From JACDAE01 sp963717195 (GTDB lineage Bacteria > Chloroflexota > Ktedonobacteria > Ktedonobacterales > Ktedonobacteraceae), in NCBI GenBank assembly GCA_963717195.1, contig CAVQVR010000001.1, positions 434,001-498,000 of the forward strand: a stretch of DNA of 64,000 nt. The letters run 5' to 3'. Position 1 is the stretch's first letter, and every line of letters starts with the position of its first letter. The notes below the pieces were generated by a model. That model worked only from the letters and a program-made list of their open reading frames with translations. It had not been told where the DNA came from and made no database searches. Made by a program: the position numbers and the translations under genes. Below, piece by piece: positions 26,905 through 35,916 of this stretch.

Positions 26905-28403
26905 AAGTATTGCTTTTCCCCCTCTACCCTCTGGGTCAGGGCATCAATAGGCGAGATCCGCTCTTCGCCTGTAGTGAGATCACGTACCGTCACCATTTCT
27001 TTGTGTTGCTCATCTTCCCCGACAATCAAAGCCAGGCGCATCTGTTTCTTCGAAGCCATCTTCAAGCCCGCTCCGACGCCATGTCCGCTGATATCAACCT
27101 CTGTACGTATCCCCTGAGCACGAGCTTTGCGTGCAACATGCAGAGCATACGACATCTCCATCTCACTTACAGGAATCACCAGTGCCTGTGTTATATCCAG
27201 AGTGGGTAGAGCGCTTTCGGGAACGAGCGAGAGCAGGCGCTCAACCCCAAAGGCAAAGCCGCACGCATTAACATCACGCGGGCTACCAACTGCACGCATC
27301 AACCGATCATAGCGACCACCACCGCAGAGTTGTGTATCAAAACCATCATCTTCCTGCGCATGTATCTCAAACACAAGTCCCGTATAGTAGCTGACTCCAC
27401 GCCCTAGCGACAGGTTGAGCACAATCTGGTCGGCAGGTACCCCACTCTGCTCAATAATGGTAACCAGTTGCTGCAACTCTATAAGCGGCTCAGGGGCAAG
27501 ATTGTAGCGATCCAGCAGGTCACGCAATGCACCAAAGACATCAGGAGGTGGGCCGGAAACAGCGTGAAGAGCACGTAAAAACTCTAGCGCATATAAAATC
27601 TGGCGGCGCTGTTCGCTTCGTCCCATCTTCCAGAGAAAGCGTTCAACAACCTCGCGTCGTGCATCATCATCACCAAAAGAAATGCTCATGCCACTGAGTA
27701 AAGAGGTGATATAACGCGTCTCCATTCCTGAGGTCATCACCCCAGCCAGGCTATCATCCACTAGCTTCTCATTCGCAGGATAGAGCGCCTCCAGACGTTC
27801 TTGCGCGACACGTTCGCCATCTTCAAAACGATTAATCTGTTCCATTAAACTCAGCAGTAAGCGTGCAGCATGATCGTCGAGATGCAAGCGATTGATAAAA
27901 CCACTGGCAACTCCGATATGGCCCAGTTCCAGACGATACTGCGAGATGTGGAACTCATGCAACACATCGCAGGCCAGTTGCATCATTTCTGCATCTGCTG
28001 CAATGGCATTCCCGCCAAACAATTCAATGCCGATCTGAGTATGCTGGCGATAGCGGCTACGACCCGGTGCCTCGTAGCGGAAAATTGGCCCGGCATACTG
28101 GAAGCGCAGAGGGAGCGGCTGGTGCTGATAATGATCCAGGTAGAGGCGGCAGATAGAAGCCGTATACTCCGGTCGCAAGCAGAGATCGCGATGATGCAGG
28201 TGAAATGCGTAGAGATTCTGCCATAAGTCCTGCCCAAAACTGGCCTGGAAAAGATCGCTCCGTTCCAGTACTGGCGAGTCGACCTGCGCATATCCTGCCA
28301 GAGCCAGGAATGCGCTTACCTGATCGATTAACCAGTGCTGCTGCTGTTGCATCTCCGGTAAGAGATCGTGCATACCGCGCAATCGTTCAACGCGCTTCTT
28401 CAT
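26901..28403 (-). CDS. Histidyl-tRNA synthetase or HisZ-type paralogue
   Basis: A 500-residue class II synthetase fold. Motif 1 region RLRGMHDLLP; motif 2 FRYEAPGRSRYRQHTQIGIELFG; the histidine-binding segment GRGVSYYTGLVFE; motif 3 FAFGVERLL. An anticodon-binding domain follows (ALVIPVSEM, GIRTEVDI, KMASKKQMRLALIVGEDE). The complete histidine-binding loop and anticodon domain favour a true HisRS, whereas its overlap with hisG favours the HisZ regulatory subunit; both can be argued. The start chosen is ATG at 28403 (MKKRVERLRG). In-frame codons further upstream, to 28523, run through a 32-bp palindrome and are probably not translated. Confidence 0.85.
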   Translation of the reverse strand: MKKRVERLRGMHDLLPEMQQQQHWLIDQVSAFLALAGYAQVDSPVLERSDLFQASFGQDLWQNLYAFHLHHRDLCLRPEYTASICRLYLDHYQHQPLPLRFQYAGPIFRYEAPGRSRYRQHTQIGIELFGGNAIAADAEMMQLACDVLHEFHISQYRLELGHIGVASGFINRLHLDDHAARLLLSLMEQINRFEDGERVAQERLEALYPANEKLVDDSLAGVMTSGMETRYITSLLSGMSISFGDDDARREVVERFLWKMGRSEQRRQILYALEFLRALHAVSGPPPDVFGALRDLLDRYNLAPEPLIELQQLVTIIEQSGVPADQIVLNLSLGRGVSYYTGLVFEIHAQEDDGFDTQLCGGGRYDRLMRAVGSPRDVNACGFAFGVERLLSLVPESALPTLDITQALVIPVSEMEMSYALHVARKARAQGIRTEVDISGHGVGAGLKMASKKQMRLALIVGEDEQHKEMVTVRDLTTGEERISPIDALTQRVEGEKQYL

Positions 28404-28442
28404 AAATCTGCGTTTTTCCTCTTCTTCATGCATTCTTAATGG

Positions 28443-28534
28443 ACCGGGTAGGGGTGTCAGCTTGCGTGCGCCCGTGTCCCGATGAACCACATTGCCTGGA
28501 ACCGGGCGCACGCAAGCTGACACCCCTACCCGGT
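28443..28534. repeat. 32-bp perfect inverted repeat between argB and the his genes
   Basis: Arms 28443-28474 and 28503-28534 are exact complements, starting CCGGGTAGGGGTGTCAG and including TTGCGTGCGCCCG, with a 28-base loop. No T-run follows. It belongs to the GTAGGGG family of elements. In RNA it would be a very stable hairpin between argB and the next gene, able to protect or separate the two halves of the transcript. Confidence 0.8.
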
Positions 28535-28548
28535 TCCCAATGAAAAAA

Positions 28549-29418
28549 TCACCTTATAATCATCGTCCCGACCCCCTGGTCGGTGAACAGTTCTTGCAAC
28601 AGCACGTGCTCATCACGGCCATCAACGATGTGGACACGCGGCACATCCGCTAAGGCTTCCAGGCAGGCATCCACCTTTGGAATCATGCCGCCACTGATCA
28701 CACCTTCGGTTATCAATTGCCTTGCATCCTTCTCGCACAGCTCCGAAATCAGTGTGCCATCCGCACGACAGATCCCTTTCACGTTACTCAGAAAGATCAA
28801 TTTCTCGGCATTGAGCGCACCCGCGATATGTGAAGCAACCAGGTCGGCATTAATATTCAGGCAGGTTCCTTCTGGCCCTTCACCCAGCGGCGCAATAATA
28901 GGAATGTATCCCTTCTCGATAAGAGCCTGCACGGGTGTTGGATCAACGGTATCAATCTCACCAACAAAACCCAGGCGCTCATCGGCAATATGTGCACGTA
29001 CCATGCCGCCATCAGTACCACTCAGCCCAACAGCTTTTCCACCCATTTGCGAAGCCATCAAGACCAATCCCTGATTGACCTGGCCCAGCAGCACCATCCG
29101 CACCACCTCTAAAGTCGGAGCATCAGTGACGCGCAGACCATTTTCAAAGCGAGTTGGCAACTGCAAGCGGGTAAGCCATTCATTAATATATGGCCCACCA
29201 CCATGAACCAGCACTGGACGCGCACCAAGCGTATGCAGCCAGATGATATCCTGCAATACTCCACGCTGATGCTCAAGCGTACTTCCGCCCAGTTTTATTA
29301 CCAGTGTCTTGCCCTTGAGATACTCAATATAGGGCAGAGCTTCACTCATAACCTGGGCTATCAGGAGATGATCGTTAATAATATCGCCCTCCGGTGTGCG
29401 TGAAAAAGCTATCGCCAT
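28549..29418 (-). CDS. argB: Acetylglutamate kinase ArgB
   Basis: Phosphorylates N-acetylglutamate in arginine synthesis. Motifs: LVIKLGGSTLE (KLGGS at 42-46), VLVHGGGPYINEWL (glycine-rich loop), GLSGTDGGMVRA, LNINADLVASHIAGAL, and the C-terminal GGMIPKVDACLEAL. The 289 residues are normal. AGGAG lies ten bases before the ATG. It follows argC after a 100-bp gap that holds one copy of the GATTTATCG repeat, and both lie behind the T-box leader at 30.6-31.0 kb. argJ, argD and argF are not in the window. Confidence 0.96.
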   Translation of the reverse strand: MAIAFSRTPEGDIINDHLLIAQVMSEALPYIEYLKGKTLVIKLGGSTLEHQRGVLQDIIWLHTLGARPVLVHGGGPYINEWLTRLQLPTRFENGLRVTDAPTLEVVRMVLLGQVNQGLVLMASQMGGKAVGLSGTDGGMVRAHIADERLGFVGEIDTVDPTPVQALIEKGYIPIIAPLGEGPEGTCLNINADLVASHIAGALNAEKLIFLSNVKGICRADGTLISELCEKDARQLITEGVISGGMIPKVDACLEALADVPRVHIVDGRDEHVLLQELFTDQGVGTMIIR

Positions 29419-29460
29419 GATTAGATTACTCCTCTATCCTCTTCAAAGCTCCTCAAGAAC

Positions 29461-29484
29461 GTAGGGGCCCGATTTATCGCATCC
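29461..29484. repeat. Copy of the GATTTATCG repeat between argC and argB
   Basis: GTAGGGGCCCGATTTATCGC-ATCC, differing at two positions from the 24-mer in the methyltransferase genes. It is a solitary copy in the short argC-argB spacer. Confidence 0.65.
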
Positions 29485-29518
29485 GTCTCAATTTTAAGAA
29501 GCTGAAGGGTTCATAAAA

Positions 29519-30601
29519 CTATGGATTTACGCCGATACTGGATAATCCAGCCGTTTCTGGAAATCCATAGAGCAAATTTGCATTCTGCACTGCCTGACCG
29601 GCAGCGCCTTTTACAAGATTATCCAGGCAAGAAAGAATCACCAGACGTTGCGTCCGTGTATCGATAAAAGGATGGATAAAACAATGATTGCTGCCATAGG
29701 TCCACTTAGTGTGCGGCGGCACATCCACCACATGCACAAATGGCTCGTCAGCATAATACTCTTTATAGATATTACGCACATCCTCGGTGTCAGGCATACA
29801 TTGCCCCGGTAGTAGATTAGCATAACATGTCGCCAGAATGCCGCGTGTCATGGGCAGAAGGTGCGGCAGAAACGTCATACGCAGCCCTCCTGCAACGGGA
29901 TGACCTCCTGCAAACGCCGCCTCCTCAAGTTCCTGCGTGATTTCTGGCAGGTGCCGATGTCCAGCTACGCTGTAAGCACTTGTATCTTCGTTCGCTTCAG
30001 CATAATGAGCTGACAACGAAAGGCTACGACCTGCGCCACTTACCCCTGTCTTTGAATCGACAATCACATCTGGACCGATAATTCCCGCGGCCAGAGCGGG
30101 AGCCAGAGCCAGAATAGAGGTCGTTGCGTGGCAGCCAGGATTGGCGACCAGGAGCGTTGTGCGAATATGCTCTCGGTGCAGTTCGCACAGGCCATAGACA
30201 GCTGTCTCCAGTAAAGCGGGGACGGGATGTGTATGTTTGTACCACTGCTCATAGGTAGCCACATTATGCAAACGAAAATCAGCCGAGAGATCAACGACCT
30301 TCGTGCCCTGTTCGAGCAGGTGTGACGCCATCTCCGCTGCTGCGGCATGGGGCAAACAGACAAAAGCCAGATCAGTCTGAGCAGGTTCCTCCGTAAGTAC
30401 TAGCGCTGGATCAACAGCAGGTGTCGTTTGACCAGTTGCCAGAGTTGTAGCACGCAACTGCGGAAAAATGCTATCAAGCCGCTCACCAGCCGCGCTACGA
30501 CCGGTTACTGAAGTCACGACAAACTGGGGATGTTGCGCTAGGATGCGCAGCAGTTCCAGGCCAGTATAACTTGTCACATTGACGATAGAAACAGTAACCA
30601 T
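29519..30601 (-). CDS. argC: N-acetyl-gamma-glutamyl-phosphate reductase ArgC
   Basis: NADPH-dependent reduction of acetylglutamyl phosphate, the step after ArgB. The N-terminal Rossmann segment is VSIVNVTSYTGLELLRIL, slightly unlike the usual GxxGYxG. The catalytic Cys sits in VANPGCHATTS; SGAGRSLSLSAHYAE and PHLLPMTRGILAT are also typical. The 360 residues are normal. AAGGGGATG precedes the ATG at 30601. It is the first gene after the T-box leader, so antitermination should set expression of argC and argB and perhaps the his genes beyond. Confidence 0.95.
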   Translation of the reverse strand: MVTVSIVNVTSYTGLELLRILAQHPQFVVTSVTGRSAAGERLDSIFPQLRATTLATGQTTPAVDPALVLTEEPAQTDLAFVCLPHAAAAEMASHLLEQGTKVVDLSADFRLHNVATYEQWYKHTHPVPALLETAVYGLCELHREHIRTTLLVANPGCHATTSILALAPALAAGIIGPDVIVDSKTGVSGAGRSLSLSAHYAEANEDTSAYSVAGHRHLPEITQELEEAAFAGGHPVAGGLRMTFLPHLLPMTRGILATCYANLLPGQCMPDTEDVRNIYKEYYADEPFVHVVDVPPHTKWTYGSNHCFIHPFIDTRTQRLVILSCLDNLVKGAAGQAVQNANLLYGFPETAGLSSIGVNP

Positions 30602-30635
30602 CTCACATCCCCTTTGAATATTTCAAAAAAGCAAC

Positions 30636-30680
30636 AAAAAAAGCCCTCATCCCTCGTATAAATTAACAGGGACGAAAGCT
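30636..30680 (-). terminator. T-box attenuator terminator ahead of argC
   Basis: On the minus strand TCGTCCCT (30675-30668) pairs with AGGGATGA (30654-30647), followed by GGGC and seven T (30642-30636). Confidence 0.75.
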
Positions 30681-31016
30681 CAACATGCGCTTCCGTGGTA
30701 CCACCCGGCTTGCCTTCCTCCATGCTCCTCAGGCTCTCAAGAACGCTTGAAGAGTTCTACTCCTCTACCTCATCGTAGTGAAGGTGGAAAGACCACTTTC
30801 CGGCTATTATGCTGCATGGGAGCCACCCACCCGGTCCTACTTGCTCCTGGTAGATAGATCGTTTAAGGACTACCAGGGCTTTCTTCGGTCAGCCGCTCAC
30901 GAAAGGGTTCTGAGGGTGTATGACCATTCCGACCTTTCACCATCTGTCGGATCGCTGTTGGCTACTAACCTCGTACTATGTTCGATCATCGCGGGCCAGA
31001 CTACTTATCAGTTGTT
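30636..31016 (-). promoter_or_regulatory. T-box leader upstream of argC (histidine specifier likely)
   Basis: Read on the minus strand, the stem I apex is at 30950-30929 (AGCGATCCGAC, ATGGTGAAAGGTCGG), a standard T-box pattern. GAGGTTAGTAG upstream supplies the AGTA side of the specifier loop, and its GAGG can pair with CCTC on the 3' side. Just before that CCTC the sequence reads GGTCATACAC, giving CAT (30922-30920) or CAC (30918-30916), both His codons. An alternative register gives CTC (Leu). The T-box CCGGGTGGTACCACGG is at 30709-30693 and the terminator is downstream. A His specifier would fit the his genes beyond argB. Confidence 0.82.
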
Positions 31017-31022
31017 GTACTA

Positions 31023-31051
31023 AGGATAACAGCATCAGCCAACGATGTCAA
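31023..31051 (-). promoter_or_regulatory. Promoter of the argC T-box transcript
   Basis: On the minus strand TTGACA (31051-31046), 17 bases, TATCCT (31028-31023). Predicted start is near 31016, giving a 415-base leader to the argC ATG. Confidence 0.65.
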
Positions 31052-31245
31052 TTAGTATTTTGGGGGATAGAATTGAGATGTTATAGAGAAAATAACTATA
31101 AGCTGGTTACTCTACCTCCTGTGACTCTCTGGTACTCATTCGCTACCTCAGACATAGTACTATACGTTCCTATATTAGAGAATGGCTATCTCACCTTTAA
31201 GATACACACAACAGGGTAAAAAAGTCAGTTTTATTCAGTGATATG

Positions 31246-31274
31246 TTGGCGAGGAAGGAAAAATAGAGTATGAT
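31246..31274 (+). promoter_or_regulatory. Possible promoter of the first Ser/Thr kinase gene
   Basis: TTGGCG at 31246-31251, 17 bases, TATGAT at 31269-31274. It would give a leader of about 25 bases before the ATG at 31305. Confidence 0.4.
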
Positions 31275-31304
31275 GTGGACAACTCATGAAAAGGGAAACA
31301 AAGA

Positions 31305-33257
31305 ATGGTAAGCAATTACGATAATATGACAGGGCGTACCCTGGGTACCTGCATACTTGAGCGTATGGTTGGGCAGGGTGGGATGGGGTCCGTTTACCTC
31401 GCACAACAGACACGACCGTCGCGCCGCGTCGCCGTGAAGGTCTTACAGCCCAATCTTTCCATGAATAGCGAGGTCTATCAGGAATTTCTTATTCGCTTCC
31501 GTCGCGAAGCCGATGTCATCGCACGTTTAGAACATGTCAACATTATGCCTATTTACGAGTATGGAGAACAGGACAATCTCGCTTACCTGGTCATGCCTTA
31601 TCTTGCTGGTGGTAGCCTGCGCGAGGTTCTTAACAAACGCGGCGCTCTCCCTCTCAACGAAGCGACAACCTATATTGAACAGGCTGCCTCAGCGCTCGAT
31701 TATGCACACTCACAGGGTGTGATCCACCGCGATCTCAAACCTGCAAACTTTCTTCTGGCATCCGATGGCAGACTGGTTCTGGCTGATTTTGGCATCGCAC
31801 GCATTATGGAGGAGAGCGCTTCCAGCTCAGCATTAACAGGAACCGGGACCGTTCTGGGTACCCCAGAGTATATGGCACCGGAAATGGCACGTGGCGAACC
31901 TATTGATTATCGGGTCGATATCTACGAACTAGGCGTTGTGCTCTACCAGATGCTCAGCGGACACGTTCCTTTCACAGGCAACACTCCCATTTCGGTTGCC
32001 GCCAAACATATTCAAGAGCCAATGCCACTCCTACAACGGGAGAATCCGGCCGTTCCACCAGCAGTCGATGCAGTGATTCAGAAAGCTACAGCCAAATATG
32101 TCGATGGCCGCTATACCAGCACCAGAGCAATGGCCCAGGCTCTACGCAATGCCATTACGGGTGGAGCAACGTCAGCAACCTATTATGACCAGGTCGACAA
32201 TGTCCCCACTATGCGAGCTGCCGGACAACCAGTCATTTTGCCGCCACCTGTGCCGCAGTACAATACCGCCAGCACCGCGTTTCAGCATCCAACTACCATG
32301 CCACCCGTCGCTGGTTGGGAAAACGCTGGAAATCAGTACCCCAGCTATGCAGGGTATGGTCAGCAACCTGGTGCTTATGGAAACTACTCAACACCAGCAG
32401 AACCCTATGCACCTCAACACCCAAAGCGCTCGCCTTTATGGTGGATTGTTGGCATCCTGGTCGCGCTTATTCTGATCACCTCTGGCGTTTTTGCTGCTGT
32501 ACAGTTCAACAAAGACAATACAAACACCGGAACTACACCACCACCGATAACAACTGCACAGGCAAACACACCTGCCCCAACGGCGACTACGCAACCAACG
32601 GCGACTCGGCAACCAACTCCATCACCAACAGCTACCCAACAACCAACCCCATCACCAACGGCTACTCAGCAACCAACGCCAACAACTATTCCCGCTGGCC
32701 AGCAGATTTATGCCGCAACAGCTCCGGATTGCAATAACTCAGGTGGCACATGGACACCTCTTGGTAATCCACACATCGCCTGTCAGGCCCAGAGCACGAA
32801 AATCACCAATACAGCTCAGGCAGCAGGGTTACAAGGCATTTTCTTAACGACCACTCCAAATCAAGGAACGTATCCTGCTGACTACGAGATCAAGGTACAA
32901 CTACAGCAGAATACTGCACCAACCAGTGACTTCGGCGTCTCCTTCCGCTCCCAGGCAAACACCCAGAATGGGACTTATTCTCTTCTTATTCATCCTGACG
33001 GAACCTGGGGCATCTACCTTTATAATAGTACGGGACAACAAAACCAGATTGGGAACGGAACCGGCACGGCCAATGTTCAAGGAACGAATACGATAGATAT
33101 TATCGTGAAGGGTTCGCATTTCACTGCTTCAGTCAATGGCAATAGCAGCCAGACGATAAATGATACGACCTACACACAGGGCACGGTCGGTCTGGTCGCT
33201 GGTCAGGGGGATACCACTTACGCCAGCAACTTCTCGCTCTCGACACCTCCAGCATAG
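31305..33257 (+). CDS. Membrane Ser/Thr protein kinase with extracellular lectin-like domain
   Basis: A 650-residue Hanks-type kinase. Cytoplasmic kinase domain: GQGGMG loop 23-28, VAVK lysine 45, HRDLKPAN 141-148, DFG 161-163, GTPEYMAPE 185-193. A Pro/Gln/Tyr-rich juxtamembrane linker (~305-375), one membrane helix (~378-399) and a Thr/Pro spacer with TPSPTATQQP tandem repeats follow. The outer ~190 residues (CNNSGGTW...) look like a jelly-roll/LamG-type glycan-binding fold: FGVSFRSQ, YSLLIHPDGTWGIYLYN, TIDIIVKGSHFTASVNG. I infer that ligand binding outside controls phosphorylation inside. It has a tandem paralogue downstream with the same architecture and no adjacent phosphatase. Confidence 0.92.
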   Translation: MVSNYDNMTGRTLGTCILERMVGQGGMGSVYLAQQTRPSRRVAVKVLQPNLSMNSEVYQEFLIRFRREADVIARLEHVNIMPIYEYGEQDNLAYLVMPYLAGGSLREVLNKRGALPLNEATTYIEQAASALDYAHSQGVIHRDLKPANFLLASDGRLVLADFGIARIMEESASSSALTGTGTVLGTPEYMAPEMARGEPIDYRVDIYELGVVLYQMLSGHVPFTGNTPISVAAKHIQEPMPLLQRENPAVPPAVDAVIQKATAKYVDGRYTSTRAMAQALRNAITGGATSATYYDQVDNVPTMRAAGQPVILPPPVPQYNTASTAFQHPTTMPPVAGWENAGNQYPSYAGYGQQPGAYGNYSTPAEPYAPQHPKRSPLWWIVGILVALILITSGVFAAVQFNKDNTNTGTTPPPITTAQANTPAPTATTQPTATRQPTPSPTATQQPTPSPTATQQPTPTTIPAGQQIYAATAPDCNNSGGTWTPLGNPHIACQAQSTKITNTAQAAGLQGIFLTTTPNQGTYPADYEIKVQLQQNTAPTSDFGVSFRSQANTQNGTYSLLIHPDGTWGIYLYNSTGQQNQIGNGTGTANVQGTNTIDIIVKGSHFTASVNGNSSQTINDTTYTQGTVGLVAGQGDTTYASNFSLSTPPA

Positions 33258-33280
33258 GTGTTCGAGCTATCTTTTGATCA

Positions 33281-33313
33281 AGAGGATGTAGATTTTGTGA
33301 CTTACATCCTCTT
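33281..33313. terminator. Hairpin after the first kinase gene
   Basis: AAGAGGATGTA (33281-33291) pairs with TACATCCTCTT (33303-33313), a perfect 11-bp stem. No T-run follows, so termination is a positional inference. Confidence 0.45.
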
Positions 33314-33378
33314 CAAAAAATCGTCGAAAATGTATGTTGCGCTGTATTGTTCCTCCTTCCTACTCATCTGTATGAAAT

Positions 33379-33406
33379 TTGACATTCCTGCTGCATCTAG
33401 TACAAT
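33379..33406 (+). promoter_or_regulatory. Possible promoter of the second Ser/Thr kinase gene
   Basis: TTGACA at 33379-33384, 16 bases, TACAAT at 33401-33406. It would give a ~200-base leader, so the two kinase genes appear to be separately transcribed. Confidence 0.5.
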
Positions 33407-33610
33407 AAGAGGGAAGCAAAATACTGGGGCTGCTTCGTCTTCCCCGGCGTATTCGCCGCTACACATCGCTAGTACAGACTGTGTCTCTGGCTCAGAGTAC
33501 CTGAGAGACAAAAACGGATAGGAAACGAGAAATCACTGTTTTGCATTGATTGAATTTTTCCTGATACTTATTTATCGCATTATTCTGTATTTTTGAGAGG
33601 ATCCACGAGC

Positions 33611-35797
33611 GTGGCAATTGACAACAATGAGTTATCAGGCCGGGTGCTAGGAACATGTACACTTCAGCATATCCTCGGTCGCGGCGGCATGGGCGTTGTC
33701 TATCTCGCACGACAATCACGACCACGGCGTACCGTCGCTGTGAAAGTTCTTGTACCTGGCATGCATATCGATCCAGGGGCGCGTGCGGAATTCTTAGTAC
33801 GTTTTCGCCGCGAAGCCGACGCAATTGCAACCCTTGATCATATCAATATTATGCCCATCTATGAGTATGGAGAACAGGAAGAGATGGCTTACCTGGTGAT
33901 GCCATTTGTCATAGGCGGCACATTACGCACCTTACTGGCGAAAAAAGGTATCCTTTCCCTGACAGAAGTTATCCCTATTATCAAACAGGCCGCTGCCGCT
34001 CTCGATTGTGCCCACGCTCAAGGAATTGTACACCGCGACTTGAAACCGGGCAATATTCTCTTTCACGCCGATGGCAGAACCTTGCTAGCAGATTTCGGCC
34101 TGGCAAAGGTCGTACGCGGAAGCGAGGATTCTAGTAGCAGTGATAGCCTTTCAACGCTGACCAGCGTCGGGACAATCATCGGAACGCCCGAATATCTCTC
34201 ACCTGAACAGAGCACGGGCCAGTCAATAGGTCCCTATACCGATATCTACTCCCTTGGTATTGTGCTCTACCAGATGCTCGGCGGTCGTGTGCCCTTTACC
34301 GGCTCATCACCCGTATCCATTGCACTCAAGCACACCATGGAAACTCCTCCATCGCTCTTACAATTGAATCCAACACTTCCGCCAGGAGTTGAGGCCGTTG
34401 TAATGAAAGCGCTCGCCAAGTTGCCAGAAGAACGTTTCAAGAGTGCCGGTGAGTTCGCACAGGCCCTACAAAGCGCTACCCTGGATACTCCACTCACACC
34501 CAAAAATATAGTCACCATCACGGTTCCAGAGGAACACAAAGCGAACGAGCATATCGTCGAAGAAGCAGCCTCAGAACACCCAATCGTCTCACCAGTAACA
34601 AAAAATTCTAAAGACGCCTCGTCAGGGCTGGCAGAAGCAAGTCGGAGTGTCACGTCTTCCGCTAGCATTTCACAACAAGCAATGGGAGAACAACTGGACG
34701 TCACTCCTGCAGAAGAAGCACCATTACCAGATTACCAGGTACAGGAGCATGTACATCCCGAAATGCCTGACCTTCATGCATCAGAGACTGTAGAGACAGC
34801 CCGTCCAATGTCATTTGAAGCGCCAACCGCTCCGGTACAGCAAGTATCGCCCGTCATCGCCCCACCACCCGTCCGCCAGGTGTCACCAATTCTAACGCCA
34901 AACGTACCAGGACAGCAAGTATCACCCGTTCTTGCAGCACGACCTGAAGTCGTATCACCCAGGCAACCTCAAATGGCACCAGCGCCGGTTAAGAGATTTA
35001 CAGACAAGCCATCCCCACCACCACGCGGGGGTTGTCAATCAATGACAATGATGCTTCTCGGTAGTCTACTGACGCTTGTACTGGTGGTTGGGGGATTTAT
35101 TGGCTACCTCGTGCTTGTACAGAAAAATAGTAATCCTTCTGCAAAGATTACAAGCGCTCCGCAGGCTACAAAAACAGCAGTGGTACAGAAGACACATCCC
35201 TTTACCCCGCCAGCCTCACTGGTAACTGCTGGAAGTGCACTCTATGGTACTGCTTCACCCGGCCCACAATGCGATACTCAAGGTGGACAGTGGAGCAAGC
35301 AAGCAGGAATCAGCGTGACATGCGCTACCAAAGGCGATGGAACACAGCTTTCAAATACCAGTAACAGCATAGCAGGCATTTTCCTCAATAAGCTGCCACA
35401 TGATCAGAGTATCCCGGAAAATTATGCATTACAGGTACAGGTCAACATAAGTTCTACCACGCAAGGACACTTTGGAGTTTTCTTCCGCAACCAATCAACG
35501 ACACCTATCGGAGCAGGTTCGTACCTGATCAACGCGGCCGGCGCATGGACCGGTAATATATACGATAATCAGACAGGTACAGTGACTCCACTCTGGAATT
35601 CGTCAGTGCGAGAGAAATTAAATGGATCCTTTACCCTCGATGTTACCGTACAAGGAGGTACCTATACCTTCTACGTGAATAGTGCCGAACAGGGATATAT
35701 ACAAAGTGAACGCTATACGGGGGGAAATCTCGGCCTCGTTGTTGATCCAGGTACAACCGTTACATTTAAAAATATGGTCATCTATGCTGCTTCATAA
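33611..35797 (+). CDS. Membrane Ser/Thr protein kinase, paralogue of the preceding gene
   Basis: 728 residues, same plan as its neighbour: kinase domain (GRGGMG, VAVK, HRDLKPGN, DFGLAK, GTPEYLSPE), a long disordered linker of ~200 residues with QQVSPV repeats, one membrane helix (around MMLLGSLLTLVLVVGGFIGYLVLV), and an outer ~190-residue jelly-roll-like domain (HFGVFFRNQ, GSYLINAAGAWTGNIYD, TLDVTVQGGTYTFYVN). The pair arose by tandem duplication; linker and sensor have diverged more than the kinase. Start: GTG at 33611 with GAGAGGA upstream is preferred over TTG at 33593. A good terminator follows. Confidence 0.92.
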   Translation: MAIDNNELSGRVLGTCTLQHILGRGGMGVVYLARQSRPRRTVAVKVLVPGMHIDPGARAEFLVRFRREADAIATLDHINIMPIYEYGEQEEMAYLVMPFVIGGTLRTLLAKKGILSLTEVIPIIKQAAAALDCAHAQGIVHRDLKPGNILFHADGRTLLADFGLAKVVRGSEDSSSSDSLSTLTSVGTIIGTPEYLSPEQSTGQSIGPYTDIYSLGIVLYQMLGGRVPFTGSSPVSIALKHTMETPPSLLQLNPTLPPGVEAVVMKALAKLPEERFKSAGEFAQALQSATLDTPLTPKNIVTITVPEEHKANEHIVEEAASEHPIVSPVTKNSKDASSGLAEASRSVTSSASISQQAMGEQLDVTPAEEAPLPDYQVQEHVHPEMPDLHASETVETARPMSFEAPTAPVQQVSPVIAPPPVRQVSPILTPNVPGQQVSPVLAARPEVVSPRQPQMAPAPVKRFTDKPSPPPRGGCQSMTMMLLGSLLTLVLVVGGFIGYLVLVQKNSNPSAKITSAPQATKTAVVQKTHPFTPPASLVTAGSALYGTASPGPQCDTQGGQWSKQAGISVTCATKGDGTQLSNTSNSIAGIFLNKLPHDQSIPENYALQVQVNISSTTQGHFGVFFRNQSTTPIGAGSYLINAAGAWTGNIYDNQTGTVTPLWNSSVREKLNGSFTLDVTVQGGTYTFYVNSAEQGYIQSERYTGGNLGLVVDPGTTVTFKNMVIYAAS

Positions 35798-35854
35798 TTC
35801 CCATCTACGAGGCCTGATACCTCCAGAATTTGACACCTTTCCCTATCACAAGAT

Positions 35855-35895
35855 AAGATCAAGCAGAAACAGCTTGATCTTTATTTCTTTTTCAG
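35855..35895 (+). terminator. Intrinsic terminator after the second kinase gene
   Basis: AAGATCAAGC (35855-35864) and GCTTGATCTT (35872-35881) form a 10-bp stem with a 7-base loop, followed by TATTTCTTTTT. Confidence 0.75.
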
Positions 35896-35916
35896 CACAG
35901 CAAAGGAGCTATTTCC

